Below, one piece after another: positions 61,601-64,000 of a stretch of DNA of 64,000 nucleotides (positions are counted from its first letter, which is position 1; every line of letters starts with the position of its first letter). Source of the DNA: Culex pipiens pallens (Eukaryota > Arthropoda > Insecta > Diptera > Culicidae); the NCBI RefSeq assembly GCF_016801865.2, contig NC_068938.1, forward strand, positions 19,154,873 through 19,218,872, written 5' to 3'. The position numbers and the translations under genes are program-made. A model generated the notes under the pieces. It saw only the letters and a program-made list of their open reading frames with translations, was not told where the DNA came from and did not search any database.

Positions 61601-62300
61601 CTGATAACTCTCTTGAATCTAGAACGCCCTGCTGGACCTGCTCGGTGGAGACGATCCCGCCGACGGACTCGGCCTGGTCCCTCCGACAAACTCCATCATT
61701 CCGACGGGCACGACCACCACCAACGGCAAAGCGTCCAGCAATTCCAACACGCAAGACCTGCTGGATCTCCTCGGTGGTCTCGACATGCCCGTAAGCACTC
61801 CTCCGGCGGCCATTCCACCACTTGGAGGCGGCGTTGGTCTCGATCTGAACTGTCTCAACGACAACAGCATCAAGTCGACGACGACAGCGGTGACGGGTTC
61901 GTCCTCGTTTGGCGGGCTGGAAAACCTGCTGAACTCGAATCTGACCTCGCCGACGACGACGATTCCGATCGTTGGAGGTGGTGGCATTGTGTCGCCAACG
62001 CTGGGCACGGCCCCCATCATCAACAACAGCACCGGCAGCATTGCGGCCAACAACAGTCTCTTCAGCGACTTTTCGTCTATTAATAATAATGAGGTGAGTC
62101 TAATCTAGAAAAAGTCCTGATTTATCTGGAAACTAATTTGAGCCGATTAACTCTTTCAGGAGCACTCCAAAACACTGACAGCCTTAGATAAGAACGGTCT
62201 ACTTGTACAGTTACTAGCGAAAAATAGTGGTGGATGTCTGCAGATTGTCATGACAGCTGTAAATAACTCGTTGAGCACACTAGAACAATATCTATTCCAG
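9314..62300 (+). CDS. AP-1gamma: AP-1 complex subunit gamma-1, 13 coding exons, 3' end beyond window
   Basis: Large subunit of the heterotetrameric AP-1 adaptor, which recruits clathrin and cargo at the trans-Golgi network and endosomes. Joining the 13 exons at GT-AG sites gives 2,622 nt (874 codons) with no stop and every intron phase consistent. Residues about 28-600 form the alpha-solenoid adaptin N-terminal trunk, recognised from stretches such as YIHMLGYPAHFGQLECLKL (exon 3) and YSPEHDVSGVSDPFLQ (exon 6). Residues about 605-827 are a Gly/Ser/Thr/Asn-rich hinge with two LLDLL clathrin-binding-type motifs (about 673-677 and 716-720). From about 830 the gamma-ear begins and is cut by the window; family length (about 820 in vertebrates, about 960 in flies) suggests 70-100 residues are missing. 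Two starts are possible: ATG 9314 or the in-frame ATG 28964. Introns are bimodal: 59-72, 197 and about 2,535 bp, against 8.6-19.6 kb. Identity is very secure; exact N-terminus less so. Confidence 0.96.
9334..10300. other. Start of AP-1gamma intron 1
   Basis: Unique to about 9640, then AT-rich. Block 9987-10083 (gtatgtcca, gcatccttc, gtagattctgtgaaatgtga) recurs at 27935-28026 and marks a dispersed repeat. 10100-10300 is complex but not recognised. Confidence 0.5.
10301..11232. repeat. 142-bp tandem satellite, about 6.5 copies
   Basis: The word ctacggtcat or a one-base variant starts at 10301, 10443, 10585, 10727, 10869, 11011 and 11153: six steps of exactly 142 bp despite many substitutions. 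Each unit holds ggaaccggttaccggtggcc and ggggacactttcggaat. Because 142 leaves remainder 1 on division by 3, successive units put the same peptide in rotating frames, which creates several overlapping false ORFs (up to 166 codons). Confidence 0.93.
11233..11900. other. Unique intronic DNA
   Basis: Moderately complex and not repeated in the window. A 159-codon frame on + (11424-11903) is low in protein character and has no promoter or splice signals I trust. Confidence 0.4.
11903..12026. mobile_element. 124-bp TA-flanked MITE
   Basis: Ends gggtga and tcaccc, flanked by TA at 11901-11902 and 12027-12028; AT-rich interior. Confidence 0.5.
12029..12794. other. Unique intronic DNA
   Basis: Non-repetitive, moderate GC in 12160-12560. 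Nothing identifiable. Confidence 0.35.
12795..13320. mobile_element. Palindromic element interrupted by a 447-bp MITE
   Basis: The host resembles the loop region at 16777-16860 (gggtgtttttgaa then aaaacacccaa). It is cut by a second element at 12850-13296 with ends cccgggcagacgg and ccgtctgctcggg, full of attgttatt/aataacaaa words. Flanking AA may be a 2-bp TSD. A sister copy is at 46647-47088. Confidence 0.7.
13321..15091. other. AT-rich intron DNA with palindromic debris
   Basis: Block 13950-14280 (cagcacgagtcgta, gctgaaaa words) belongs to the family seen at 53450-55080. A degenerate copy of the short palindromic MITE ends at 15083 (ctctag). Otherwise AT-rich with poly-A/T runs. Confidence 0.45.
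15092..15592. mobile_element. MITE of the acacag...ctgtgt family
   Basis: Starts acacagcaaaaaa and ends ttttttctgtgta, with internal tgatgaatattcatca and tgtaatattaca words shared with the cluster at 19662-22680. Confidence 0.5.
15704..17936 (+). mobile_element. Retroposon inserted into a copy of itself, both full length with poly(A)
   Basis: Outer copy: 15727-16451 plus 17639-17913, flanked by an exact 23-bp TSD (15704-15726 and 17914-17936). Inner copy: 16452-17618, flanked by an exact 20-bp TSD (16432-16451 and 17619-17638). Both begin at ccctgggccttgtaaagtc and end gctccc or cctccc plus a poly(A) run of 23-30. Without the 155-bp MITE in the inner copy, both are about 980 bp. There is no long reading frame, so it is non-autonomous and was moved by a LINE machinery. 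No clear A/B boxes were seen. The two copies differ only by scattered substitutions. Confidence 0.9.
16732..16886. mobile_element. 155-bp near-perfect palindromic MITE with AATT duplication
   Basis: Begins and ends ctcgag, with arms containing gaaaaggtcctataaac / gtttataggaccttttc. TSD AATT at 16728-16731 and 16887-16890. The sister retroposon copy at about 16010-16020 keeps the unoccupied site with a single AATT. Confidence 0.88.
17937..19661. other. Unique GC-richer intronic island
   Basis: From about 18110 to 19650 the sequence is complex and repeat-free, with GATA words (cttatct, gataag) and CpG. Open frames on both strands are short and unconvincing. A candidate enhancer region or remnant of unrecognised genes. 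Confidence 0.4.
20104..20179 (-). mobile_element. 76-bp LINE tail fragment inside a MITE
   Basis: Flanked by a 12-bp duplication cattacaccttt (20092-20103; 20180-20191). On the minus strand it reads ...gaggacctaataaaaataag... into an A-run, the style of a Jockey-clade 3' end, heavily 5'-truncated. Confidence 0.6.
21282..22249. mobile_element. 968-bp TA-targeted element carrying a tRNA-like module
   Basis: Ends cacccaaagg and gttgggtg, flanked by TA (21280-21281; 22250-22251). The related MITE at about 20884 shows the uninterrupted target (gcctagtaatagt). No transposase frame. Contains the pol III-like block at 21505-21587. Confidence 0.7.
21505..21587 (+). ncRNA. tRNA-derived pol III-like module (SINE head or tRNA pseudogene)
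   Basis: Box A-like ggcgcggtggtagcg at 21512-21526, box B-like ggttcaatcc at 21555-21564, and a T7 run at 21581-21587 as terminator. The D-arm can pair; the anticodon stem cannot form properly, so it is not a working tRNA. Confidence 0.55.
22681..23554. other. AT-rich spacer then unique DNA 3' of the nested gene
   Basis: AT-rich with taatattaca words to about 23130, then unique GC-richer DNA. A 152-codon + frame (23299-23757) overlaps the nested gene antisense and is not supported. Confidence 0.4.
23555..23560 (-). terminator. Poly(A) signal AATAAA of the nested antisense gene
   Basis: Read on the minus strand (tttatt on +), 22 nt past the TAA stop at 23583-23585. Gives a very short 3' UTR. 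Confidence 0.6.
23583..24167 (-). CDS. Intronless nested gene: secreted or GPI/membrane-anchored Cys-rich protein, 194 aa, family not recognised
   Basis: Lies antisense in AP-1gamma intron 1. Residues 1-20 are a clear signal peptide (MSWIALILQLWILVSSFLAV). The mature part has Cys at 35, 68, 75, 85, 88, 123, 145 and 168, with a CxxC at 85-88 and N-glycosylation sequons at 110 and 154. Residues about 171-191 are strongly hydrophobic and followed only by WISP, so the tail may be a membrane anchor or GPI signal; Cys 184 and 190 fall in it. The ATG has adenine at -3. Upstream are a TATA box at 24227-24220 and initiator at 24196; an AATAAA follows 22 nt after the stop. The complete set makes a chance ORF unlikely. 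I know no matching family and assign no function. Confidence 0.72.
   Translation of the reverse strand: MSWIALILQLWILVSSFLAVEFDLENQPLKSLNDCPVNTRIFGDIVTWIPNNHGLNPFNLEDPFAVGCYRFAMECNPTSVQIITCNTCRTFRTVNRYMLPWRLDNLWYRNDTRVFQIVGLQHCEWDYRGSLTVKRHDQLIVDSTCMLLNMMTINKTTPAMLQPSAVHCNTALAALLWIVSFSACSILLGCWISP
24193..24227 (-). promoter_or_regulatory. Core promoter of the nested antisense gene
   Basis: On the minus strand TATTTAAG occupies 24227-24220, and the initiator ATCAGAC has its A at 24196, 31 nt from the first T of the TATA box, the ideal spacing. The predicted leader is 29 nt to the ATG at 24167. Strong TATA promoters with short leaders are typical of tissue-specific secreted products in insects. 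Confidence 0.65.
24439..24475 (+). promoter_or_regulatory. Possible divergent core promoter, TATA plus initiator
   Basis: TATAAA at 24439-24444 and TTCAGC with A at 24468, 29 nt apart, pointing right in an otherwise unique GC-richer region. The start would be 272 bp from the nested gene's start, back to back. Downstream I see only a 33-codon frame (ATG 24517) and no convincing gene. Confidence 0.3.
24476..25159. other. Unique intronic DNA
   Basis: GC-richer to about 24960, without recognised genes; degrades into ggattcttg-like words from about 25040. Confidence 0.35.
25160..27250. repeat. 2-kb minisatellite, 16-bp unit GGATTCTTGGACTCTT
   Basis: Most regular at 26360-27030, degenerate at both edges. 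Two half-units of 8 bp (ggattctt, ggactctt). A higher-order duplication of about 535 bp is visible: the variant block starting attatacttttggactc at 26226 recurs at 26761. Encodes false frames of LLDSWTLGFLDSWI type on + and VQESKSPRIQ type on minus. Confidence 0.95.
27251..27930. other. Unique intronic DNA
   Basis: Complex, moderate GC, no repeat or gene recognised. Confidence 0.35.
27931..28440. repeat. Dispersed repeat plus second degenerate block of the 16-bp minisatellite
   Basis: 27935-28026 matches 9987-10083. 28042-28420 is a decayed ggattcttggactctt array, so the minisatellite was probably once continuous across 27251-28040 or was split by insertion. Confidence 0.6.
28441..28944. other. 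Unique DNA just upstream of coding exon 2
   Basis: GC-richer, repeat-free, ends with the exon 2 acceptor. A promoter here would give an AP-1gamma isoform starting at ATG 28964, but no core element stands out. Confidence 0.35.
28945..29006 (+). CDS. AP-1gamma: AP-1gamma coding exon 2
   Basis: Acceptor ttgcttcacag at 28944; donor GTGAGT at 29007; phase 2 in, phase 1 out. Encodes FNPAFNMATIRQAINETIER, with an internal ATG at 28964 (tttaatATGgcc) where the fly protein is thought to start. It fuses in frame with exon 3 (G plus TG = Val). Confidence 0.92.
29007..29951. other. Intron 2 start, with gtcagggaatttt repeats
   Basis: 29050-29165 repeats gtcagggaa several times. The same words recur at 34044-34070, and catggtgtcgat (29050) is inverted as atcgacaccatg (34082). 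The rest is AT-rich. Confidence 0.45.
29952..32371. mobile_element. 2.4-kb TIR element enclosing an octamer array
   Basis: Perfect 15-bp inverted ends: cagggttgttacgga at 29952-29966 and tccgtaacaaccctg at 32357-32371, flanked by aataaa (29946-29951; 32372-32377). Both subterminal regions contain ggcgcggattt. hAT-like terminal bases, though a hAT would be expected to show 8-bp duplication. Interior is AT-rich plus the octamer array; no transposase. Confidence 0.7.
30866..31995. repeat. 1.1-kb nearly perfect (AAATTCTT)n array
   Basis: About 140 copies of an 8-bp unit with a single visible variant (aaattatt near 30971). Such homogeneity means very recent expansion or an assembly estimate of true length. 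Confidence 0.98.
32372..33140. other. AT-rich intron DNA
   Basis: Nothing recognisable. Confidence 0.35.
33145..33227. mobile_element. 83-bp short palindromic MITE, ATTT duplication
   Basis: ctagag...ctag ends, arms aaaggtcctataaac / gtttataggaccc, TSD ATTT at 33141-33144 and 33228-33231. Same family as 16732-16886. Confidence 0.8.
33232..36099. other. AT-rich mosaic of repeat fragments
   Basis: 33480-33680 has a tatataaacagggac TATA-like word without a gene. 35000-35060 and 35920-35995 carry cccggga words of a dispersed repeat. 35360-35480 is CT-rich. A half copy of the short palindromic MITE ends at 35654. Confidence 0.4.
36100..36880. other. Unique island with a 185-bp foldback
   Basis: 36328-36514 folds: aattaggttttacaccg against cggcgtagaacctaatt, with an inner pair gtgcactgtttacatgg / ccatgtaaacagtgcac. 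Around it the sequence is GC-richer and unrepeated. Function unknown. Confidence 0.5.
36881..37606. other. End of intron 2, AT-rich
   Basis: No feature beyond the exon 3 acceptor. Confidence 0.35.
37607..37937 (+). CDS. AP-1gamma: AP-1gamma coding exon 3 (trunk)
   Basis: Acceptor ttctccgcacag at 37606, donor GTGAGT at 37938. Encodes residues about 28-138, the first helices of the adaptin trunk, including RLRDLIRQIRAARTAAEER, the REED segment, YIHMLGYPAHFGQ and the DKRIGYLGAMLLLDERQD block. This is among the most conserved parts of gamma-adaptin. Codons are strongly G/C-ending, unlike the AT-rich flanks. Confidence 0.98.
38010..38248 (+). CDS. AP-1gamma: AP-1gamma coding exon 4 (trunk)
   Basis: Separated from exon 3 by a 72-bp intron; acceptor cccccacacag at 38009, donor GTGAGT at 38249. 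Residues about 138-218, with GLALCTLGAIASPEMAR and RVPELMEIFLPATRSLL-type trunk repeats. Phase 2 in, phase 1 out. The intron after it is 9.35 kb. Confidence 0.98.
38249..38869. other. Start of intron 4, AT-rich
   Basis: Contains ggtggccactcaaatc at 38577, an end-like word of the element at 40195-41684. Confidence 0.4.
38870..39853. mobile_element. 984-bp foldback element
   Basis: Outer ends gagcaattcca (38870) and tggaattgctc (39843-39853). Inner arms accctctccgatttcaatg / cattgaaatcggagagggt plus cctaggca and aagccatttttgt, over more than 80 bp. Words tcgaagccgttgcatcgtat mark the family (copy at 1409-2260). Confidence 0.75.
39854..41690. mobile_element. AT-rich region with a probable element at about 40195-41684
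   Basis: Left ggaggccactcaaat and right cgacttgagtggccaccctg are inverted. The right end is hAT-like (cagggtggccactca). The left end is decayed and no TSD could be fixed. No transposase. Confidence 0.45.
41691..42978. other. Unique GC-richer island in intron 4
   Basis: Repeat-free from about 41860, with CpG-rich stretches and a short hairpin cacccgtcatgacgggtg near 42663. An 83-codon minus frame at 42171-42422 is unsupported. Candidate regulatory DNA. Confidence 0.4.
42983..44332. mobile_element. 1,350-bp foldback element, nearly perfect inverted arms
   Basis: Ends gggtaattctc and gagaattaccc. Arms of about 640 bp meet near 43650-43690. Possible 4-bp duplication ATTT (42979-42982; 44333-44336). 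Because the arms are inverted copies, the same about 70-residue open frame appears at 43001-43222 (minus) and 44102-44314 (plus). It is probably incidental. Confidence 0.85.
44333..44690. other. AT-rich spacer
   Basis: Nothing recognisable. Confidence 0.35.
44691..45848. repeat. 1.15-kb 9-bp array (ACACAAATT)n
   Basis: About 125 units with scattered substitutions. As the unit is three codons, frames stay open for hundreds of codons on both strands ((CNL)n on minus, (TNY)n or (QIT)n on plus); none is a gene. Confidence 0.97.
45849..46646. other. CGATAA-rich block, short palindromic MITE and repeat debris
   Basis: 45898-45990 repeats cgataa/ttatcg words (similar at 63265-63405). 46006-46082 is a 77-bp palindromic MITE with ATAT duplication (46002-46005; 46083-46086). 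46330-46450 resembles 30430-30540 (atgagcttgattgg). Confidence 0.55.
46647..47088. mobile_element. 442-bp MITE, sister of 12850-13296
   Basis: Ends cccgggcagacgg and ccgtctgctcggg; interior words tgttattggtctgatattgg and ataacaaaa match the first copy with about 10% change. AT on both sides may be a 2-bp TSD. Confidence 0.8.
47089..47596. other. End of intron 4
   Basis: Unique; becomes GC-richer toward exon 5. No further feature. Confidence 0.35.
47597..47673 (+). CDS. AP-1gamma: AP-1gamma coding exon 5 (trunk)
   Basis: A 77-nt exon isolated between two introns of more than 9 kb. Acceptor tctttctccatag at 47596, donor GTGAGT at 47674; phase 1 in, phase 0 out. Encodes ILIAGVTLITEMCEKSQDTL and HFKK. 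Easily missed by gene finders because of its length, but the product is unmistakable. Confidence 0.97.
47674..49300. other. Start of intron 5, largely unique
   Basis: 48200-48560 is C-rich on + (several ttcccccc blocks). AT-rich after 48900. No exon with consistent phase is visible, and exon 5 joins exon 6 directly in known homologues. Confidence 0.4.
49301..50300. repeat. LINE-like tail fragment and diverged foldback units
   Basis: 49440-49515 (gccggccccgatactcttca) looks like the complex 3' end of a retroposon. 49740-50300 repeats acggtattttgtgaaaattt and cttcgtttgatacccatatt units shared with 63420-64000. Confidence 0.45.
50301..52280. other. AT-rich intron DNA
   Basis: T-run at 50578-50602 may be the reverse-strand poly(A) of a retroposon, but no duplication was found. 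Otherwise nothing recognised. Confidence 0.35.
52281..53260. other. Unique island with a CT microsatellite
   Basis: (CT)n at about 52643-52676. Surrounding DNA is complex and repeat-free, with candidate regulatory character. Overlapping frames up to 170 codons are unsupported. Confidence 0.4.
53261..53961. repeat. Palindromic gctgaaaagttgaac repeat cluster
   Basis: gctgaaaagttgaacttttc and its variants recur at 53463-53500, 53900-53960 and 54912-54960; target region of the next element. Confidence 0.5.
53962..54902 (+). mobile_element. 941-bp retroposon with 24-bp target duplication
   Basis: Flanked by an exact 24-bp direct repeat (53938-53961; 54903-54926). The 3' end is a (CATA)n microsatellite at about 54885-54902 rather than poly(A), as in some mosquito LINE and SINE families. 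No long frame; interior unrelated to the 15.7-kb retroposon. Confidence 0.8.
54927..55344. other. AT-rich spacer
   Basis: Palindromic debris, then AT-rich DNA. The last 24 bp (55321-55344) recur at 56567-56590. Confidence 0.4.
55345..56538. mobile_element. 1.19-kb foldback element
   Basis: Arms of about 580 bp meet at about 55915-55940, around the mirrored words gacctatacatgttagggta / taccctaacatgtataggtc. Ends cagcaattccatttg and caaatggaattgctg. The right side is followed by 28 bp and then a repeat of the 24 bp that precede the left end. Confidence 0.85.
56539..57350. other. End of intron 5
   Basis: AT-rich; the 24-bp repeat at 56567-56590. 57010-57350 is unique and carries the exon 6 acceptor. 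Confidence 0.4.
57351..57446 (+). CDS. AP-1gamma: AP-1gamma coding exon 6 (trunk)
   Basis: Acceptor caatctcag at 57350, donor GTATGA at 57447; phase 0 both sides, 32 codons. Encodes IVPNLVRILKNLILAG then YSPEHDVSGVSDPFLQ, the signature loop of gamma-adaptins. Confidence 0.98.
57519..57679 (+). CDS. AP-1gamma: AP-1gamma coding exon 7 (trunk)
   Basis: 72-bp intron before it; acceptor ctttgttttag at 57518, donor GTAAGA at 57680; phase 0 in, 2 out. Contains ILAQVATNTETSKNVGN and the YETVLSIMDIK segment, near-invariant in AP-1 gamma. Confidence 0.98.
57746..58130 (+). CDS. AP-1gamma: AP-1gamma coding exon 8 (trunk)
   Basis: 66-bp intron before it; acceptor cttcctcctcag at 57745, donor GTAAGT at 58131; phase 2 in, 0 out. 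Residues about 329-457: NILGRFLLNSDKNIRYVAL, TVHADISAVQRHRSTILE, VSIRRRAMELSFALIN. The last third (SRMVHVAERYSSSIRWRLD) looks more diverged from the fly than the rest of the trunk. Confidence 0.98.
58131..60665. repeat. Intron 8: degenerate AT-rich simple-sequence DNA
   Basis: Almost entirely diverged aaatttctaaattttctt words. 59890-60040 changes to ggatatttaggatatttaag units. Unique only at the first 150 and last 150 bp. Confidence 0.75.
60666..60879 (+). CDS. AP-1gamma: AP-1gamma coding exon 9 (trunk)
   Basis: Acceptor cttctttccacgcag at 60665. The donor GTATTG at 60880 is weaker than the others in this gene, but it is the one that keeps the frame (phase 1) into exon 10. Encodes AGNYVRDDVVSSTIQLIL and LLQVAIWTIGEYGDLML. 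Confidence 0.95.
61077..61197 (+). CDS. AP-1gamma: AP-1gamma coding exon 10 (trunk)
   Basis: Acceptor aaatccctgcag at 61076 after a 197-bp intron; donor GTGAGT at 61198; phase 1 in, 2 out. Encodes ESELVDLYQKLLW, then SSKQYALVSLAKLSTR. The end of the trunk repeats. Confidence 0.96.
61260..61563 (+). CDS. AP-1gamma: AP-1gamma coding exon 11 (end of trunk, start of hinge)
   Basis: 62-bp intron before it; acceptor gtgtcttcgcag at 61259, donor GTGAGT at 61564. Residues about 569-670. The first part (FGTHLHIDLQQRGVEFSQLF, LRPALLEKMPKL) is the conserved last trunk helix pair. The second turns into a Gly/Asn-rich acidic linker, the start of the hinge. Confidence 0.97.
61623..62093 (+). CDS. AP-1gamma: AP-1gamma coding exon 12 (hinge, two LLDLL motifs)
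   Basis: 59-bp intron before it; acceptor ctcttgaatctag at 61622, donor GTGAGT at 62094; phase 0 both sides, 157 codons. Entirely hinge: low complexity, rich in Gly, Ser, Thr, Asn and Pro. Two copies of LLDLLGG-type sequence stand at residues about 673-679 and 716-722, matching the paired LLDLLG motifs of the human gamma-1 hinge that contact clathrin. Fast-evolving sequence between the motifs is normal for adaptor hinges. Confidence 0.97.
62160..62300 (+). CDS. AP-1gamma: AP-1gamma coding exon 13 (start of gamma-ear)
   Basis: 66-bp intron before it; acceptor taactctttcag at 62159, donor GTGAGT at 62301; phase 0. Encodes LTALDKNGLLVQLLAK and ends at TLEQYLFQ, the first beta-strands of the gamma-ear (GAE) domain that binds accessory proteins. 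The ear continues in exons past 64000. Confidence 0.94.
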
Positions 62301-63240
62301 GTGAGTGTTGAAGTTAAGTTGTTGGTTAATTCATTCAAACTATTGAACAACAATGTTTGTTGGTCAACCTTGGCCTAAAAGGTCCGAGAAAAAATGATTT
62401 CCACTACAAACTGCTACTTAGCTTTTGCTACAAGCAATGGTAGTCTCTCTGTCAAAAAATGCATTAATCATGCTCATCAATTTTTATTGGAAGAGGATTT
62501 TTACTGTTTATATTTTTCTACCTGGCAAAAAGATATACTAAATGTATTGTACTGGCTGAAACATTTCCAAAAACAAAAAGCAAAAAACTTTTCGGCCCCA
62601 ATCTGACACTTTTTTTTATATAACTTTTTTTTTTCAAAGGCCACAAAAATACTGTTCAGTAACTTGTAATTTTTTTTATACATCAAGAAATATTATTTTA
62701 AGTCTAGTTATTCTTTACATTTTTTTCGAGATTTGATTTTTTTTAATATTTAAAAACCAAATTATTAAAAATATTTTCATGATATTTTTGAATGACAATA
62801 CAAGTAATAAGCGGGTGGCCACTCAATTTCGATTTCCGAGTTCTTGACTTTTTCCAAAATGTTCAAAACCTCAAATTATAGACATTTCCTAATTGTATAA
62901 GATAGTTAACATTCACCATGAATTTTAAACACTTTTGACAAAACGATTTTTTTGTTGTATATGTGCTTCAAAAATGTAAGCCCTCATAAATTATGAGTCA
63001 TAATATTGCTTCAGAGAAAACAGTAACTTTAAAAAAAATCTGACTAAAAAATAATGAAATCTTTAAATAATATCATTTTTAAAGGCTCATTAAAATTTTC
63101 AAACAAATAATTTTTGTCCTCGGTTTTGCCTGGAAAAATGAGGCGGCAAAAAATTAAAATATATTAATTCACTTCTGTCAAAGATAAAAGTTATTCAAAA
63201 GGCTTGAAAAATGATTTCAGTTATTATGTGAATTTGCCAA
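62301..63240. other. Start of intron 13, AT-rich
   Basis: Contains gggtggccactca at 62814 (end-like word of the family at 40195-41684). Otherwise nothing recognised. Confidence 0.35.
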
Positions 63241-64000
63241 AATCAAAATGATTCCTATTTCCAAGGTTGTTAACGATAAAATTGTAGAGGTTCGATAACG
63301 ATATTTCTATCGCTATTGTCGGGACGATAACGATAATCTATAATTAAATATCGTTAGTCCGATAATTCTATCAACGATAATTTAATCGACGATAACGGAC
63401 GATTATTTTTTTTTAATTTATTTCTAAAATTCAATTTTGTGTATTTTGTGAAATCTAAAGCATGAAATTCAGAAAATACTAGAACAGTGAAAAAGCATAA
63501 CAAATTTCGCTTCGTTTGATACTCATATTGCAGATTATGTAAATTTGAGTACTTTTGAAAAAAATACGGTATTTTGTGAAATCTGAAGCATGAAATCCAA
63601 AAAATACTAGAACAGTGAAAAAGCATACCAAATTTCGCTTATTTTGATACCCATATTGCAAATTATGTAAATTTGAGTACTTTTGAAAAAATACGGTATT
63701 TTGTGATTTTTTTTAGCATTTATACTTTTAAACTTACCATATTATTCAACCAAAATTTTGTTGGTAAGTTTAAAAGTATAAATGCTAAAAAAAAATCACA
63801 AAACCGCATTTTTTCAAAAGTACTCAAATTTATATAATTTGCAATATGGGTATCAAACGAAGCGAAATTTGGTATGCTTTTTCACTGTTCTAGTATTTTC
63901 GGAATTTCATGCTTTTGATTTCACAAAATACCGTATTTTTTCAAAATACTCAAATTTACATAACTTGCAAGATCTACTGTTCTAGTATTTTTTGAATTTC
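63241..64000. mobile_element. CGATAA block and foldback element running off the window
   Basis: 63265-63405 repeats cgataa words. 63420-64000 is an inverted repeat centred near 63748 (taagtttaaaagtataaatg mirrored), with units of about 130-180 bp holding acggtattttgtga, cttcgtttgatac and attgcaaattat. Right end not visible. Confidence 0.6.

Overview
The window is eukaryotic, from an insect and very probably a culicine mosquito. One long multi-exon gene on the + strand encodes the gamma-1 large subunit of the AP-1 clathrin adaptor (AP-1gamma). Its translation closely follows the fly protein as I know it. Small phase-consistent GT-AG introns (59-72 bp) alternate with giant introns (8.6-19.6 kb) filled with mosquito-type repeats. 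The assignment to mosquito, perhaps Culex, is inference from repeat style and was not tested by a search.

Layout: 1-2.6 kb is intergenic AT-rich DNA and old repeats. 2.64-3.55 kb is a GC/CpG-rich island that looks like a distal promoter and non-coding first exon. A 5' UTR exon with a good acceptor at 9029 carries the first ATG (9314). Thirteen coding exons follow: 9314-9333, 28945-29006, 37607-37937, 38010-38248, 47597-47673, 57351-57446, 57519-57679, 57746-58130, 60666-60879, 61077-61197, 61260-61563, 61623-62093 and 62160-62300. They join to a 2,622-nt open frame (874 codons) with every splice phase agreeing. The last exon enters the C-terminal ear domain, and the gene runs off the right edge.

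Intron 1 (19.6 kb) contains, on the opposite strand, a compact intronless gene for a 194-residue secreted or membrane-anchored cysteine-rich protein. It has its own TATA box, initiator, 29-nt leader and AATAAA. I do not recognise its family. A possible divergent TATA/initiator promoter lies 272 bp away.

The rest of the introns is a dense record of mobile and tandem DNA. It includes a ~980-bp retroposon that inserted into another copy of itself (TSDs of 23 and 20 bp), a short palindromic MITE family with 4-bp TSDs, a 968-bp TA-targeted element carrying a tRNA-like module, two foldback elements of 1.2-1.35 kb, a second retroposon with a 24-bp TSD, a 142-bp satellite without length drift between unit starts, and kilobase-scale 8-, 9- and 16-bp arrays. 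Several longer unique stretches inside the big introns are candidate regulatory islands.
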